A stretch of 64,000 nt of DNA from Streptococcus suis (lineage in GTDB: Bacteria > Bacillota > Bacilli > Lactobacillales > Streptococcaceae). The DNA lies in the NCBI RefSeq assembly GCF_902702775.1, contig NZ_LR738724.1, positions 930,001-994,000 of the forward strand, read 5' to 3'. Positions 42,402-52,069 of this stretch are shown piece after piece. The stretch's first letter is position 1; each line of letters opens with the position of its first letter. Below the pieces are notes generated by a model. That model made no database searches. It worked only from the letters and a program-made list of their open reading frames with translations, and was not told the DNA's origin. A program made the position numbers and the translations under genes.

Positions 42402-44709
42402 TGACAAAAAGCAAAAGACGAAAACACAGAAGCAGGAAATCAGACCTTCTACCGTAAATACGTTAGCCTATCAAGGGCTTTTTCAGAATGGCCTTATGCA
42501 GGTCAGTCCAAGTTATTTCTCACAAACCTATCTTTTAGGAGATATCAATTATCAAACAGTTGGCTTAGATGATAAGGGAGCTATTGTTGAGAAATATTCC
42601 GATTTAATCAATTCACTGGATGATCAGACCAATTTCCAACTGACCATTTTCAATCAAAAGGTCAATCTGGAAAAATTCCGTAAGAGTATTCTCTATCCCT
42701 TACAGGAAGATGGGTTTGATGCTTATCGTGATGAATTGAATCGCATGATGGATGCCAACTTAGAGGCGGGTGAGAACAACTTTTCAGCTGTCAAGTTTCT
42801 TTCATTTGGCAAGAGCGACCAAACACCAAAACTAGCTTTTCGTTCTCTGTCTCAAATTGGAGAATATTTCAAGAGTGGCTTTTCAGAGATTGATGTATCT
42901 CTTGGTTTGCTCGGTGGAGAGGAGCGAGTGAATGTCCTTGCGGATATGTTACGAGGCGAAAATCATTTACCGTTTTCTTACAAGGATTTGACTCTCTCAG
43001 GTCAATCCACAAAACACTTTATTGCCCCAACCTACCTTTCCTTTAAACACAAGAATCATATTGAATTGGACGAACGATTATTACAGATTGTTTATGTTCG
43101 TGACTATGGCATGGAGTTAGGGGATAAATTTATTCGAGACCTCATGCAGTCAGATTTGGAAGTGATGATTAGCCTACATGCCAAAGGCTCTACCAAGTCT
43201 GAAACCATGACCAAGCTACGAACCAAGAAGACCTTGATGGAATCACAAAAGATTGGGGAACAACAAAAAATGGCTCGGACTGGAATCTATTTGGAGAAGG
43301 TCGGTCATGTTCTTGAGAACAACATCGATGAAGCTGAAGCTCTTCTTCAAACCATGACCCAAACAGGAGATAAACTGTTTGACACCGTATTTCTGATTGG
43401 AGTGCTTGCGGATACTGAAGACCAACTCAAACAATCTCTTAATATTATCAAGCAAGTGGCGGGGTCAAATGACATGATTATTGACAACTTGACCTATATG
43501 CAAGAAGCAGCCTTTAACAGTCTCTTGCCATTTGGGAAGAACTATCTTGAAGGTGTTTCTCGGTCGCTCTTAACCTCGAATATTGCTGTGAATGCCCCTT
43601 GGACTTCCGTTGATATTCAGGACAAGGGTGGGAAATTTTATGGCATCAATCAAATCTCAAGTAATATCATCAGTATTGACCGTGGCAAGTTAAATACTCC
43701 GTCAGGTTTGATTTTAGGGACTTCTGGAGCGGGCAAAGGGATGGCGACAAAACATGAAATCATCTCTACAAAGCTCAAGGAAGCAGATAGTGATACTGAA
43801 ATTATTATTGTTGACCCAGAAAATGAGTACAGTATTATCGGTCAAGCCTTTGGTGGGGAGAGTATTGATATTGCCCCAGACTCTACCACCTTCTTAAATG
43901 TCTTAGATCTATCTGATGAGAATATGGATGAGGACCCAGTTAAGGTCAAATCCGAATTTCTCTTGTCTTGGATAGGAAAGCTCTTAGACCGCAAAATGGA
44001 TGGTCGTGAAAAATCCTTGATAGATCGTGTGACACGCTTGACCTATAAGCATTTTGACACACCGTCCTTGGTCGAATGGGTCTTTGTCTTATCCCAACAA
44101 CCTGAACAGGAAGCTAAGGACTTGGCACTGGATATGGAACTCTATGTGGAAGGGTCGCTGGACATATTTTCACATCGGACCAATATTAAAACAGACAGTC
44201 ATTTCCTGATTTACAATGTCAAAAAGTTAGGCGATGAATTAAAACAAATTGCCCTCATGGTTATCTTTGACCAGATTTGGAATCGGGTGGTGAAAAATCA
44301 AAAACTAGGGAAGAAGACCTGGATTTACTTTGATGAAATGCAGCTACTTCTATTGGACAAGTATGCCTCTGATTTCTTCTTCAAACTTTGGAGTCGTGTC
44401 CGTAAGTATGGGGCGATACCGACAGGCATTACTCAGAATGTAGAAACGCTTCTTTTGGATGCCAATGGTAGACGCATTATTGCCAATAGCGAGTTCATGA
44501 TTCTTTTAAAACAGGCTAAGAGTGATCGTGAAGAGCTGGTGCATATGCTTGGACTTTCCAAGGAACTAGAGAAATACTTGGTCAATCCTGAAAAAGGGGC
44601 AGGCTTAATTAAGGCCGGTTCCACCGTTGTTCCATTCAAGAATAAGATTCCACAACACACCAAGCTCTTTGACATCATGAGTACGGACCCTGAAAAAATG
44701 AGGACATGA
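42358..44709 (+). CDS. VirB4/TraE-type ATPase
   Basis: The 783-residue conjugation ATPase (PrgJ-like) powers the transfer channel. A GTG at 42358 starts the gene, with AAAAGGAGA just upstream and a 44-base overlap with prgI. The N-terminal part is the VirB4 domain. The P-loop is LGTSGAGKGMATKHE near residue 453, where the usual Ser/Thr after Lys is Gly. The Walker B is IYFDEMQLLLLDK near 660, followed by GITQNVETLL. ATP binding is therefore probable, but the P-loop is not canonical. Confidence 0.93.
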   Translation: MKKLKHSMKSKTSSNDKKQKTKTQKQEIRPSTVNTLAYQGLFQNGLMQVSPSYFSQTYLLGDINYQTVGLDDKGAIVEKYSDLINSLDDQTNFQLTIFNQKVNLEKFRKSILYPLQEDGFDAYRDELNRMMDANLEAGENNFSAVKFLSFGKSDQTPKLAFRSLSQIGEYFKSGFSEIDVSLGLLGGEERVNVLADMLRGENHLPFSYKDLTLSGQSTKHFIAPTYLSFKHKNHIELDERLLQIVYVRDYGMELGDKFIRDLMQSDLEVMISLHAKGSTKSETMTKLRTKKTLMESQKIGEQQKMARTGIYLEKVGHVLENNIDEAEALLQTMTQTGDKLFDTVFLIGVLADTEDQLKQSLNIIKQVAGSNDMIIDNLTYMQEAAFNSLLPFGKNYLEGVSRSLLTSNIAVNAPWTSVDIQDKGGKFYGINQISSNIISIDRGKLNTPSGLILGTSGAGKGMATKHEIISTKLKEADSDTEIIIVDPENEYSIIGQAFGGESIDIAPDSTTFLNVLDLSDENMDEDPVKVKSEFLLSWIGKLLDRKMDGREKSLIDRVTRLTYKHFDTPSLVEWVFVLSQQPEQEAKDLALDMELYVEGSLDIFSHRTNIKTDSHFLIYNVKKLGDELKQIALMVIFDQIWNRVVKNQKLGKKTWIYFDEMQLLLLDKYASDFFFKLWSRVRKYGAIPTGITQNVETLLLDANGRRIIANSEFMILLKQAKSDREELVHMLGLSKELEKYLVNPEKGAGLIKAGSTVVPFKNKIPQHTKLFDIMSTDPEKMRT

Positions 44710-44710
44710 G

Positions 44711-47387
44711 ATGAAAGAGGATAAAAAGCTAGTCAAACAGGCTAGGCAAAACTTTCGAAGCAACTTAAAATCAGCCCGTATGCATTATCGGAAAGAAGTT
44801 AGGACCTTAAGACAGACTGTTCCTAAAAAAGGAAGATTTCGAAAATCAGCCAAAAATTCTCTGTTTCAGGAAAAGAAAACAGAGTTAAAAGGAAATCTAC
44901 TCAGTAGCCAAAAGGAAGCAGAAGAGAAGTTCATAAAGGAAATTACCTATGTTTCTCCTAGACTGTTGAAGGTAAAGGAAATCAAGAACTATCGACTTCC
45001 GCAAGCTCAAGAACGTTTGCGGACGGCAAGAAAACATCTGTCAGAAGTGAAACTAAGTGAGAAACAACAGGTAGTTAATCCCAAGTTTACTTTCCAAAAA
45101 GAAAATCCTTCCCTGAAGTCTCGCTTTCAGTTTCACCAAGAAAAATCATTTGATCGACTCAGTGCAGAAAAAGACGTAAGTTCTGCCAAGCGTGAGGTTA
45201 AACAACTCAAGAAAGTCCAAAAGACTAAGAAAAACTCTACCAAAGTCAAAGTTGGATTAGGCTTAGCTGCATCTGAATCGCTTGACCTGGTAGCACAGGA
45301 GGATGATTTAGATGGTCTAAGAACCATGAAGGATACTAGTTTGAAAGTCAGACGCTATGGCAGGTTTACCTATCAAGCAGGTAAGGTGGCAGTAAAAAGT
45401 GGACAGACTGGTGTGAGGTTTACCAAAACAAAATTTTCTCATGGAAAGGAACGATTCCAGAACTTCAAAAAGGGAAAAGGATTCACACGCCAGAAACCTC
45501 TTAAACCAAGAAGACGCTACCAAACCTTTTTAAAGCATGTGAGAAAACAAAGTGTCGCAGGTATCAAAGGAATCGTCCAAGCCATTAAGGGAAGTGTGAC
45601 TTTCTTTTCTGTCCTTGCGGGAAATCCTTTGACTTGGATTGTCTCAGGCATTCTCTTGATACTCCTTTTGATGATGAGCTTTTTCATGAGTGTTTCAGGT
45701 AGTAGTGTCATTCAACAAGATGAGATGGAATTGACCAAGGCCTATACCCACATGACGTGGGAAGATGCGGAACATACGAGAACCAACGAAAAAGGGATTG
45801 CCTACTACACCAAGATTGATGAGATTATGGTTTACATGAATCATCAATACCAAGACTACAAGCTTGACGATTTCATGGAAACAGGTGGTGTGACCTACAA
45901 AGCGTTTCTCAGTCAAGTGTGGACAGACTTAAATGGTGGAGATTCTATTAAATCCATGTCTGACTTATATAAAGAACCTACTTACAAGCTGTCTGATGAG
46001 GACCAGGAAGAGTTAAAGGAGTTGACAGAAGGAGGCAACTATCTAGCCCTTCAAGAATTGGACAATCCCTTTCAGGGACAGACCGGTGAGGATAGCTTAA
46101 GCATGACCTACCGATATGGGTATGAGGTCATTGATGAGAAACCAACGCTTCATCACCATATCATCTTAGAAGCCAAAGGAGGTCAAGTCATTGTGTCTCC
46201 TATGGATGGTAAGGTATCTCTTGATGGAGAGAATATTATTTTGACATCTGGTAAGGGAGTGAACAAGACTAAACTAACCTTGTTTGGCATTCATTCAGGC
46301 CGAGTGAGTGAAAATCAACATGTCTTGGCAGGAGATATTATTGGTCAGACCAAAGACGGAACGGGTCTAAAAGTCACCTATCAAAAAGTTGATGATGACA
46401 CGGATAAGTTGGTCTATGTCAATCCAGCTTTCTACTTTCCAAAAGTGATTCAGGTTCAGACCACCATTCTTCCAACTATCGGTCAGTTTGGCGGCGATGA
46501 GTTTGAGAGAGCCAAGGCAATTTATGACTATCTTAAAAGCAAAGGTGCGACCAATCAAGCTATCGCAGCTATTTTAGGAAATTGGTCGGTAGAATCTTCC
46601 ATTAATCCAAAACGAGCTGAAGGCGACTATTTATCTCCGCCAGTTGGTGCGACTGATAGTTCGTGGGATGATGAGGGCTGGCTATCACTCAATGGTCCAA
46701 CTATATATAATGGGCGTTACCCAAATATTCTCAAACGTGGTTTAGGCTTAGGACAATGGACAGATACCGCGGATGGGTCACGCAGACATACTTTACTGTT
46801 GGAATATGCCAAAGGAAAACATCAAAAATGGTATGACTTAGGGTTACAACTGGATTTCATGTTGCATGGGGATAGTCCTTATTACACCAACTGGTTAAAG
46901 GACTTCTTCAAAAATTCAGGCAGTCCAGCTAGTCTTGCCCAGCTCTTTCTCATTTACTGGGAAGGAAATAGTGGTGATAAGCTACTTGAACGTCAAACAC
47001 GAGCCAGTGAGTGGTATTACCAAATTGAAAAAGGCTTTAGTCAACCTAACGGTGGGACAGCACAAAGTGATCCAAAAGCACTTGAAGCTGTACGAGGAGA
47101 CCTTTTTGAAAACTCTGTTCCAGGAGGTGGTGACGGTATGGGGTATGCCTACGGCCAATGTACTTGGGGAGTCGCAGCCCGTATCAACCAACTGGGTCTA
47201 AAACTCAAAGGTAAAAACGGTGAGAAGATTCCAATTATCAGTACCATGGGCAATGGCCAAGATTGGGTGCGTACAGCCGCAAGTCTTGGTGGGGAGACAG
47301 GGACAAGTCCACAAGCAGGAGCTATTCTTTCCTTTGCGGGAGGAGGGCATGGCACACCAACAGAATACGGACATGTGGCTTTCGTCG
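44711..47387 (+). CDS. Wall hydrolase of conjugation module (lysozyme + CHAP), exon 1
   Basis: This is the PrgK-like peptidoglycan hydrolase, opening the wall for the transfer channel. Basic coiled N-terminus (to about 290), one membrane helix (about 305-330), an M23-like degenerate region (about 490-560), a phage-lysozyme-type domain (about 597-776, AIAAILGNWSVESSINPK), and a CHAP domain beginning MGYAYGQCTWGVAARI near 815 with the catalytic Cys. The gene is cut at 47387 after codon GTC plus one G by a group II intron. Without splicing, the frame stops at 47404 and the CHAP domain lacks its end, although the His of EYGHVAF is kept. With exon 2 (50172-50296) a 933-residue protein forms. Starts 1 base after the VirB4 stop. 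Confidence 0.92.
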
Positions 47388-48112
47388 GTGCGAGACGTTT
47401 CTAACTGAAAAGGTTAGACACGTTCTTGAAAAATCAATCTGTTTATCAGGTTAAATTTGAAGAGAATGGAGAACTCTTATCTTGAAAATTGGAATGAAGG
47501 GGTAACGCCCTGAAACGATTTCTCTAATACTCCGACATGCGTTTATCTGATGCAAAGGTAAAGGTATGAAGCTCGGTGAAGTCGGCTGAAAGATACCGTC
47601 ATTCTTAAGGACTTAAGAATCGAAAGTGTTCCAGAGGTGGGATATGTATCTGATAGGTCGGGAGTCATTAAAAACTAAATAGGGTGAGAATGTGCATGAG
47701 CACTGACGAACCAGCGAATGTACGCTCCGAAGGCGAGTACGTAGAAATGCGTATAGCAACGTAAGTTGTTTCAACTTGAGGAAGAGTAAGAATCGACGAT
47801 ATGAAATTCCTTGTTATGTTACAGGCATATCAAAGTTGAAGGGGTATAGCTAGGCACCTAAGTTTAGTATTGATAAAGATAAGGGAACGTCGAAAGCTAG
47901 AGATGTGGAGGATGCACAACCAGCGAAGCAATGGAAAGGAAATCATAACTTTCCTTAATCTCTAGTGAGAGTGGTGGCACGACCTTTGAAAGTGTTGTAA
48001 TGATACTGGAGGAACAGCCACTAGTCAATAGTGTATTGTTATGAACTTTATCATTTCATGGATTCTTGTAAGACATAAAAGGTCACGAATCCAAAGAGAG
48101 GAGTGATAGACC

Positions 48113-50026
48113 ATGACGAAACCAAAAAATGATGACAAACTATTAAAACGTCAAAAACTAAGGTATGCGGAATACTATGGCATGACCGAAATATTTGATG
48201 ATTTATATTCCAAAAGTCAAAATGGATTCAACTTTAAGAATTTGATGAACATTATCACATCTCCCGAAAATATACTACTCGCATATCGTACCATAAAGCG
48301 GAATGGTGGTAGTCAAACCGAGGGAGTAGATGGTGTTACCATTAAAGATTTAGAAAATTTGACCCAAGAAGACTTTATCTCTAAAGTTCAAAGAAGATTT
48401 CAATATTATAGACCCAGAAAGGTCAGAAGAGTAGAGATTCCTAAACCAAATGGAAAGAAACGACCACTAGGCATTCCCTCGATGTGGGACAGAGTAGCCC
48501 AACAGTGTATTTTACAAGTGTTGGAGCCAATCTGTGAAGCGAAATTTTATAAACACAGTTATGGATTTAGACCCTTAAGGTCGGCTGATAATGCTATTAT
48601 GGACTGTATGTATCGTATGAATAAAAGTCATATGTCTTATGTCATTGACGTTGATATTAAAGGCTTTTTTGATGAAGTGAATCATACTAAGTTAATGCGT
48701 CAAATCTGGACCTTAGGTATCAGGGACAAACAACTTCTAGTGATTATTCGAAAAATGTTAAAAGCACCAATTGTTCTTCCGAATGGAAAAGTGAGCCATC
48801 CAACTAAGGGCACACCACAAGGAGGTATCTTATCTCCACTACTTGCCAATATCAATCTTAATGAATTTGATTGGTGGATAGGACGACAATGGGAAGAAAG
48901 AGATTGTAAGGAATTAGTTCCTCAATATAATTCCAAGGGAACAAGACACAAGTCACATGTTTATAGAAAGCTGCGAGCTTCAACGACACTAAAAGAGATG
49001 TATATTGTTCGATATGCGGATGATTTTAAAATCTTTTGTCGAAATAGGAATGAGGCAGAGCGAACGTTTAAGGCTGTAAAATTGTGGTTAAAAGAGCGAC
49101 TTAACCTCCCTATTTCAGAGGAAAAATCTCAAATTACCAATCTGAGAAAGAAAAGCAGTGAATTCCTCGGGATTACTTTAAAGTTAGTTTCTAAGAATAA
49201 TCGCTTTGTTTGCTTCTCTCATATTGCACCAAAAGCCAAGAAACGTATTAAACATCAACTGAAACAACAGATGAAATTGATACAAATTAAAGGTGTTAAA
49301 GAAACAATTATTCGTGAAATACAGAAGTATAATAGTATGGTTATCGGTATTCATAACTACTATAGTATGGCAACACATGTGAGTAAGGATTTAGAAGAAA
49401 TTCATTATCAGCTTTACCTCTCTTTTAAAAATCGATTGCAGGCGAAAGGTCTGACAAAAATAGGAGAATACAAGGGAAAAGATAAAGGGGTTCTCCCTTA
49501 CCTTCAATCTCAAAATATTCGGTACTTAATGGGTTATCCAATTCTTCCAATTAGCTATGTCAAGACGAGAACACTAAAAGGAAGAAATAAGAATCTGAAT
49601 AGGTATACTCCTGAGGGGAGAAAATTGATTCATAAACAACAGGAATCTGTGGAAACCTGGAAATTAAAATGGCTGAGAGAACACCCAATTATAAATAAGC
49701 GTGCAACTGTTGAATACAATGATAATCGAATTTCTTTATTTGTAGCTCAAAAAGGGAAATGTGCTGTAACCGGTCAGGAATTGGATATGGATGATATTCA
49801 TTGTCACCATAAGAGACCTTGGTCAGAAACAAAGGATGACTCTTATAGGAACCTTATCATTGTTGGACGAGATAGTCATCGCCTGATTCACGCAACAAAT
49901 GAGAAGGCTATCAAAAATCTCTTTCAGCTTTTGAATTTGAGTAATACAGGACTGACCAAATTAAATCAGTTGCGTGAACTTGTAGGAAATCCACCATTAT
50001 TGAAAGAAAATTTGAACTTAGAATAA
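48113..50026 (+). CDS. ltrA: Group II intron maturase / reverse transcriptase (LtrA-like)
   Basis: An intron-encoded protein of 637 residues. It has the RT N-terminal part NPENILLAYRTIKRNGG-like text and RPLGIPSMWDRV, and the active site IVRYADDFKIF near 298. The maturase X domain follows (NRLQAKGLTKIGEYKGK). A C-terminal HNH nuclease module (CAVTGQELDMDDIHCHHKRPW near 553, with a later NLIIVGRDSHRLIH) is intact, so retrohoming by target-primed reverse transcription looks possible. GAGGAG about 8 bases upstream of ATG marks the start. The gene lies in domain IV of the intron. Confidence 0.95.
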   Translation: MTKPKNDDKLLKRQKLRYAEYYGMTEIFDDLYSKSQNGFNFKNLMNIITSPENILLAYRTIKRNGGSQTEGVDGVTIKDLENLTQEDFISKVQRRFQYYRPRKVRRVEIPKPNGKKRPLGIPSMWDRVAQQCILQVLEPICEAKFYKHSYGFRPLRSADNAIMDCMYRMNKSHMSYVIDVDIKGFFDEVNHTKLMRQIWTLGIRDKQLLVIIRKMLKAPIVLPNGKVSHPTKGTPQGGILSPLLANINLNEFDWWIGRQWEERDCKELVPQYNSKGTRHKSHVYRKLRASTTLKEMYIVRYADDFKIFCRNRNEAERTFKAVKLWLKERLNLPISEEKSQITNLRKKSSEFLGITLKLVSKNNRFVCFSHIAPKAKKRIKHQLKQQMKLIQIKGVKETIIREIQKYNSMVIGIHNYYSMATHVSKDLEEIHYQLYLSFKNRLQAKGLTKIGEYKGKDKGVLPYLQSQNIRYLMGYPILPISYVKTRTLKGRNKNLNRYTPEGRKLIHKQQESVETWKLKWLREHPIINKRATVEYNDNRISLFVAQKGKCAVTGQELDMDDIHCHHKRPWSETKDDSYRNLIIVGRDSHRLIHATNEKAIKNLFQLLNLSNTGLTKLNQLRELVGNPPLLKENLNLE

Positions 50027-50088
50027 TCATGTTAATCATATTAATATAGAAAGATAAAGCAAAATCGTGATAATACACTATTGATGGA

Positions 50089-50122
50089 ACGCCGTGTGCG
50101 GTAAAAGTCGCACGCACGGTGT
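50089..50122 (+). ncRNA. Group II intron domain V
   Basis: ACGCCGTG-TGCG pairs with CGCA-CG-CACGGTGT around an 8-base loop: 34 nt in all, with the CGC catalytic triad at 50090-50092 and the CG two-base bulge. This is the most conserved part of group II introns. Confidence 0.9.
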
Positions 50123-50171
50123 GAAGCGGGGGAAAAGATGGAGATAGTATCAAAGTTTTACCTATCGCTAT

Positions 50172-50296
50172 AAAAAGTTTACCCAGATGGCTCATTCCTT
50201 ATCTCCGAAACCAATTACAATGGCAATCCCAACTACACCTTCCGTAAATTATCTGGAGTGGATAGTAGCTTAAGTTTTGCTTATACGACGAAATAA
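50172..50296 (+). CDS. Wall hydrolase, exon 2 (end of CHAP domain)
   Basis: The 125 bases after the intron carry the last 40 codons and TAA at 50294-50296. The frame reads (E)KVYPDGSFLISET and NYNGNPNYTFRKLSG, the expected final strands of a CHAP domain (GHVAFVEKV..DGS..ISE.N). It has no start or ribosome site of its own. It makes sense only after intron removal. Confidence 0.93.
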
Positions 50297-50301
50297 AAAA
50301 G

Positions 50302-50345
50302 GATATGCTAACAAAATGAATAAATGTTAGCATATCTTTTGTTTT
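50302..50345. terminator. Bidirectional terminator between wall hydrolase and abiEii
   Basis: GATATGCTAACA (50302-50313) and TGTTAGCATATC (50325-50336) are a perfect 12-bp stem, with T-runs on both strands, between convergent genes. Confidence 0.92.
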
Positions 50346-50356
50346 TTTTGTCACGA

Positions 50357-51202
50357 TTAATCAGAATTTATAGAAATGAGAACTGTTATGAGACGAATCA
50401 TCTCATCAAGAACATCTGCAAGTGAAATCCCTTTTGTATAGCTATATTTTTTTGAATAATTTTGCCATTGTTTATTCTGAATAGGGTCAGATTTGAACCT
50501 CTCGAGTAGTTCAATAATCTTTACAAAATCGAGTTCTGTTTCGCGATATGAAAATGTTCTCTGACAGGCATTTCTCAACTGAATGAAGTCAATGTCTTCT
50601 TTCTTCAGTTTTGAAAGAATATAAACATCGTAAAAATCTTTGCTTCTACTGTTCAAGAAGTTACGTGAATAGATGGTTTGAAGTTTTTCAGCTAGAATTG
50701 TTTCAATTGTATAAGCAATGATTGGAAAATTGTCTTCATCAAAAATAGCTTTATAGTCGTATGTAATCGGCTGAGGAGTTACAACATCACCTGTCGCAAT
50801 ATCCAAATGGATAACTTGTTTAATATTCTCAAGCTGGCACGAAATTGTTGCTCGATAGCCACCATAGTCATCACTTTCTTTAATAGCTGTGATTGATTGA
50901 ATCACAAAAGATATACCTTCTTCGGAATCTGCTAAAATTTCCTTGAGTTGCTGCTTCACAGTATCTTCTGAGAGTGTTATTTGATGGAACAAAAAATCAA
51001 TATCAACCGTGCTACGTGATTCAACTCCGATAACATTTGACAGTAGGAATCCTCCTTTGAAGATATAGTGATTTGAATAGGTACTCTGACTTAATTTTTT
51101 CAAAATCACTTCAAGAAAGTAATAGGTCATCACGGAATTAAAGGTTAATCCAGTATTCTTTGATATTTTATGACAGAGTGCTGTTAGCTTAGCTTTATTC
51201 AT
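50357..51202 (-). CDS. abiEii: AbiEii/AbiGii-family nucleotidyltransferase toxin
   Basis: This 281-residue protein is the toxin half of an AbiE-type (type IV) toxin-antitoxin system, which causes growth arrest and phage abortive infection. The nucleotidyltransferase motif FKGGFLLSNVIGVESRSTVD then IDFLF lies near 43-65, with the Asp-x-Asp metal site in VDIDF. The text TVIAYTIETILAEKLQTIYSR-like segment in the middle (ETILAEKLQTI) is a typical AbiEii motif with a conserved Lys. It overlaps the abiEi stop by 4 bases, typical for the pair. In the ICE it is cargo that may stabilise the element. Confidence 0.93.
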   Translation of the reverse strand: MNKAKLTALCHKISKNTGLTFNSVMTYYFLEVILKKLSQSTYSNHYIFKGGFLLSNVIGVESRSTVDIDFLFHQITLSEDTVKQQLKEILADSEEGISFVIQSITAIKESDDYGGYRATISCQLENIKQVIHLDIATGDVVTPQPITYDYKAIFDEDNFPIIAYTIETILAEKLQTIYSRNFLNSRSKDFYDVYILSKLKKEDIDFIQLRNACQRTFSYRETELDFVKIIELLERFKSDPIQNKQWQNYSKKYSYTKGISLADVLDEMIRLITVLISINSD

Positions 51203-51789
51203 ACTAGGACCTCCAGAGTTTGTTTGACCTTGTCCAAGGTGTTCATTTTTGTCGCATATTCATAGAGTTTTGTAAGATTTTTTTTAGAATAGTTTCCGTA
51301 ATGTTGAAGTGTTTTGACAAAAAGCTCAGTATCTATTTTTTCTCGATGAATCACAAAATCACAGATAATACGTTCTAAATCATACACTCTTACCTCGTTT
51401 CCCATAGGGGTTTTTACAAGTGTAATTCCTAGTTCGCTATATTCCTTAGAAACGGAATGAATGTTCAGATTTGCTGGAGGAGTATTAAAACGGTAGCCTC
51501 TAGGAATGGTTACGTCAAAATATTGAGGAATTTCATCTGTAAATTGTTGCAGGTAAAGCGCTGAGATATAAGAGAAAATAGCCTTGGGATAACGGTACTG
51601 AAAGAAGTAGTATTCGTCGTAGTCTCCATTCTGGGTTAGGAAAATTCCTTTTTCGACGCGGTATAGAATCCCTTCTTTTTCTAGTCTTGTCAAATATATT
51701 GTTGGAATCTTTAGAGCTTTACAATCTTTATAGGTGATAATGCCATTGTGGTTTTCTATAAATTCAAGTAGAATCTCTTTTTTTGACAT
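51199..51789 (-). CDS. abiEi: AbiEi-family antitoxin and repressor
   Basis: The 196-residue antitoxin has an N-terminal winged helix (LLEFIENHNGIITYKDCKAL and YLTRLEKEGILYRVEKGIFL) and an AbiEi C-terminal domain with YDLERIICDFVIHREKID. AbiEi antitoxins work without contacting the toxin and repress their own operon by binding inverted repeats. ATG 51789 is chosen over TTG 51804, since AAGGAG lies upstream of it. The palindrome just upstream (51803-51855) fits as operator. Confidence 0.92.
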   Translation of the reverse strand: MSKKEILLEFIENHNGIITYKDCKALKIPTIYLTRLEKEGILYRVEKGIFLTQNGDYDEYYFFQYRYPKAIFSYISALYLQQFTDEIPQYFDVTIPRGYRFNTPPANLNIHSVSKEYSELGITLVKTPMGNEVRVYDLERIICDFVIHREKIDTELFVKTLQHYGNYSKKNLTKLYEYATKMNTLDKVKQTLEVLV

Positions 51790-51802
51790 ACTTACTCCTT
51801 CC

Positions 51803-51855
51803 AATGTTGCTTTTGCACTACAATTTTACAATATTTGTAGTGCAAAAGCAACATT
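51803..51855 (-). promoter_or_regulatory. abiE promoter within a perfect 21-bp palindromic operator
   Basis: The left arm 51803-51823 and right arm 51835-51855 are exact reverse complements with an 11-base centre. On the minus strand a -35 TTGCTT (51851-51846) and -10 TAAAAT (51828-51823) with 17-base spacing are wholly contained in it, so a bound repressor would block RNA polymerase. Confidence 0.85.
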
Positions 51856-52069
51856 TTCTTTTACATTAATGTATTGTGATAACAAAATCAAGCCTTCTTT
51901 TTTATGATGGTATTGAACTTGGGCTACGAGCTGTACAAAAAAGAGAGTTTCTCCTAGAACGTAAATTTCTTCGTCAAAACTCCTATTTTTGTCGTGCTCG
52001 CTTAACGCCCTCGTATCCAATAAAGAGTGACAGTTTGTTGCTATAGAAAAAATAAAAGAAGGACTATTT
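51856..52069. other. Divergent intergenic region abiE-adhesin
   Basis: The stretch of about 210 bases between the AbiE operator and the adhesin ATG holds no gene I can support. An 83-codon minus-strand frame across it overlaps the operator and has no ribosome site. TGACAG...TATAGA near 52028-52047 may be the adhesin promoter. Confidence 0.5.

Larger units (their letters stand above)
47388..50171 (+). mobile_element. Group II intron 1 (2784 bp) inserted in the CHAP gene
   Basis: The 5' end is GTGCG at 47388-47392 and the 3' end is CTAT at 50168-50171. Between lie about 725 bases of ribozyme domains I-III, the maturase ORF (48113-50026), domain V as an exact 34-nt helix at 50089-50122 with a two-base CG bulge, and a domain VI stem following. 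IBS1 TCGTCG (47382-47387) is complementary to CGACGA at 47794-47799 (EBS1) in all six positions. Joining the exons gives GHVAFV-E-KVYPDGSFLISET, a continuous CHAP sequence, which fixes both ends. Confidence 0.96.

Noticed and set aside
48016-48021. AGCCAC as EBS2 partner of exon GTGGCT (47375-47380)
   Set aside because: The complement is perfect but lies downstream of EBS1, near the end of the 5' ribozyme part, whereas EBS2 should be upstream of EBS1 in domain I.
47404-48112. CRISPR or tandem repeat content in the non-coding stretch after the CHAP exon
   Set aside because: No regular repeat-spacer pattern; the stretch is explained by group II intron domains I-III.
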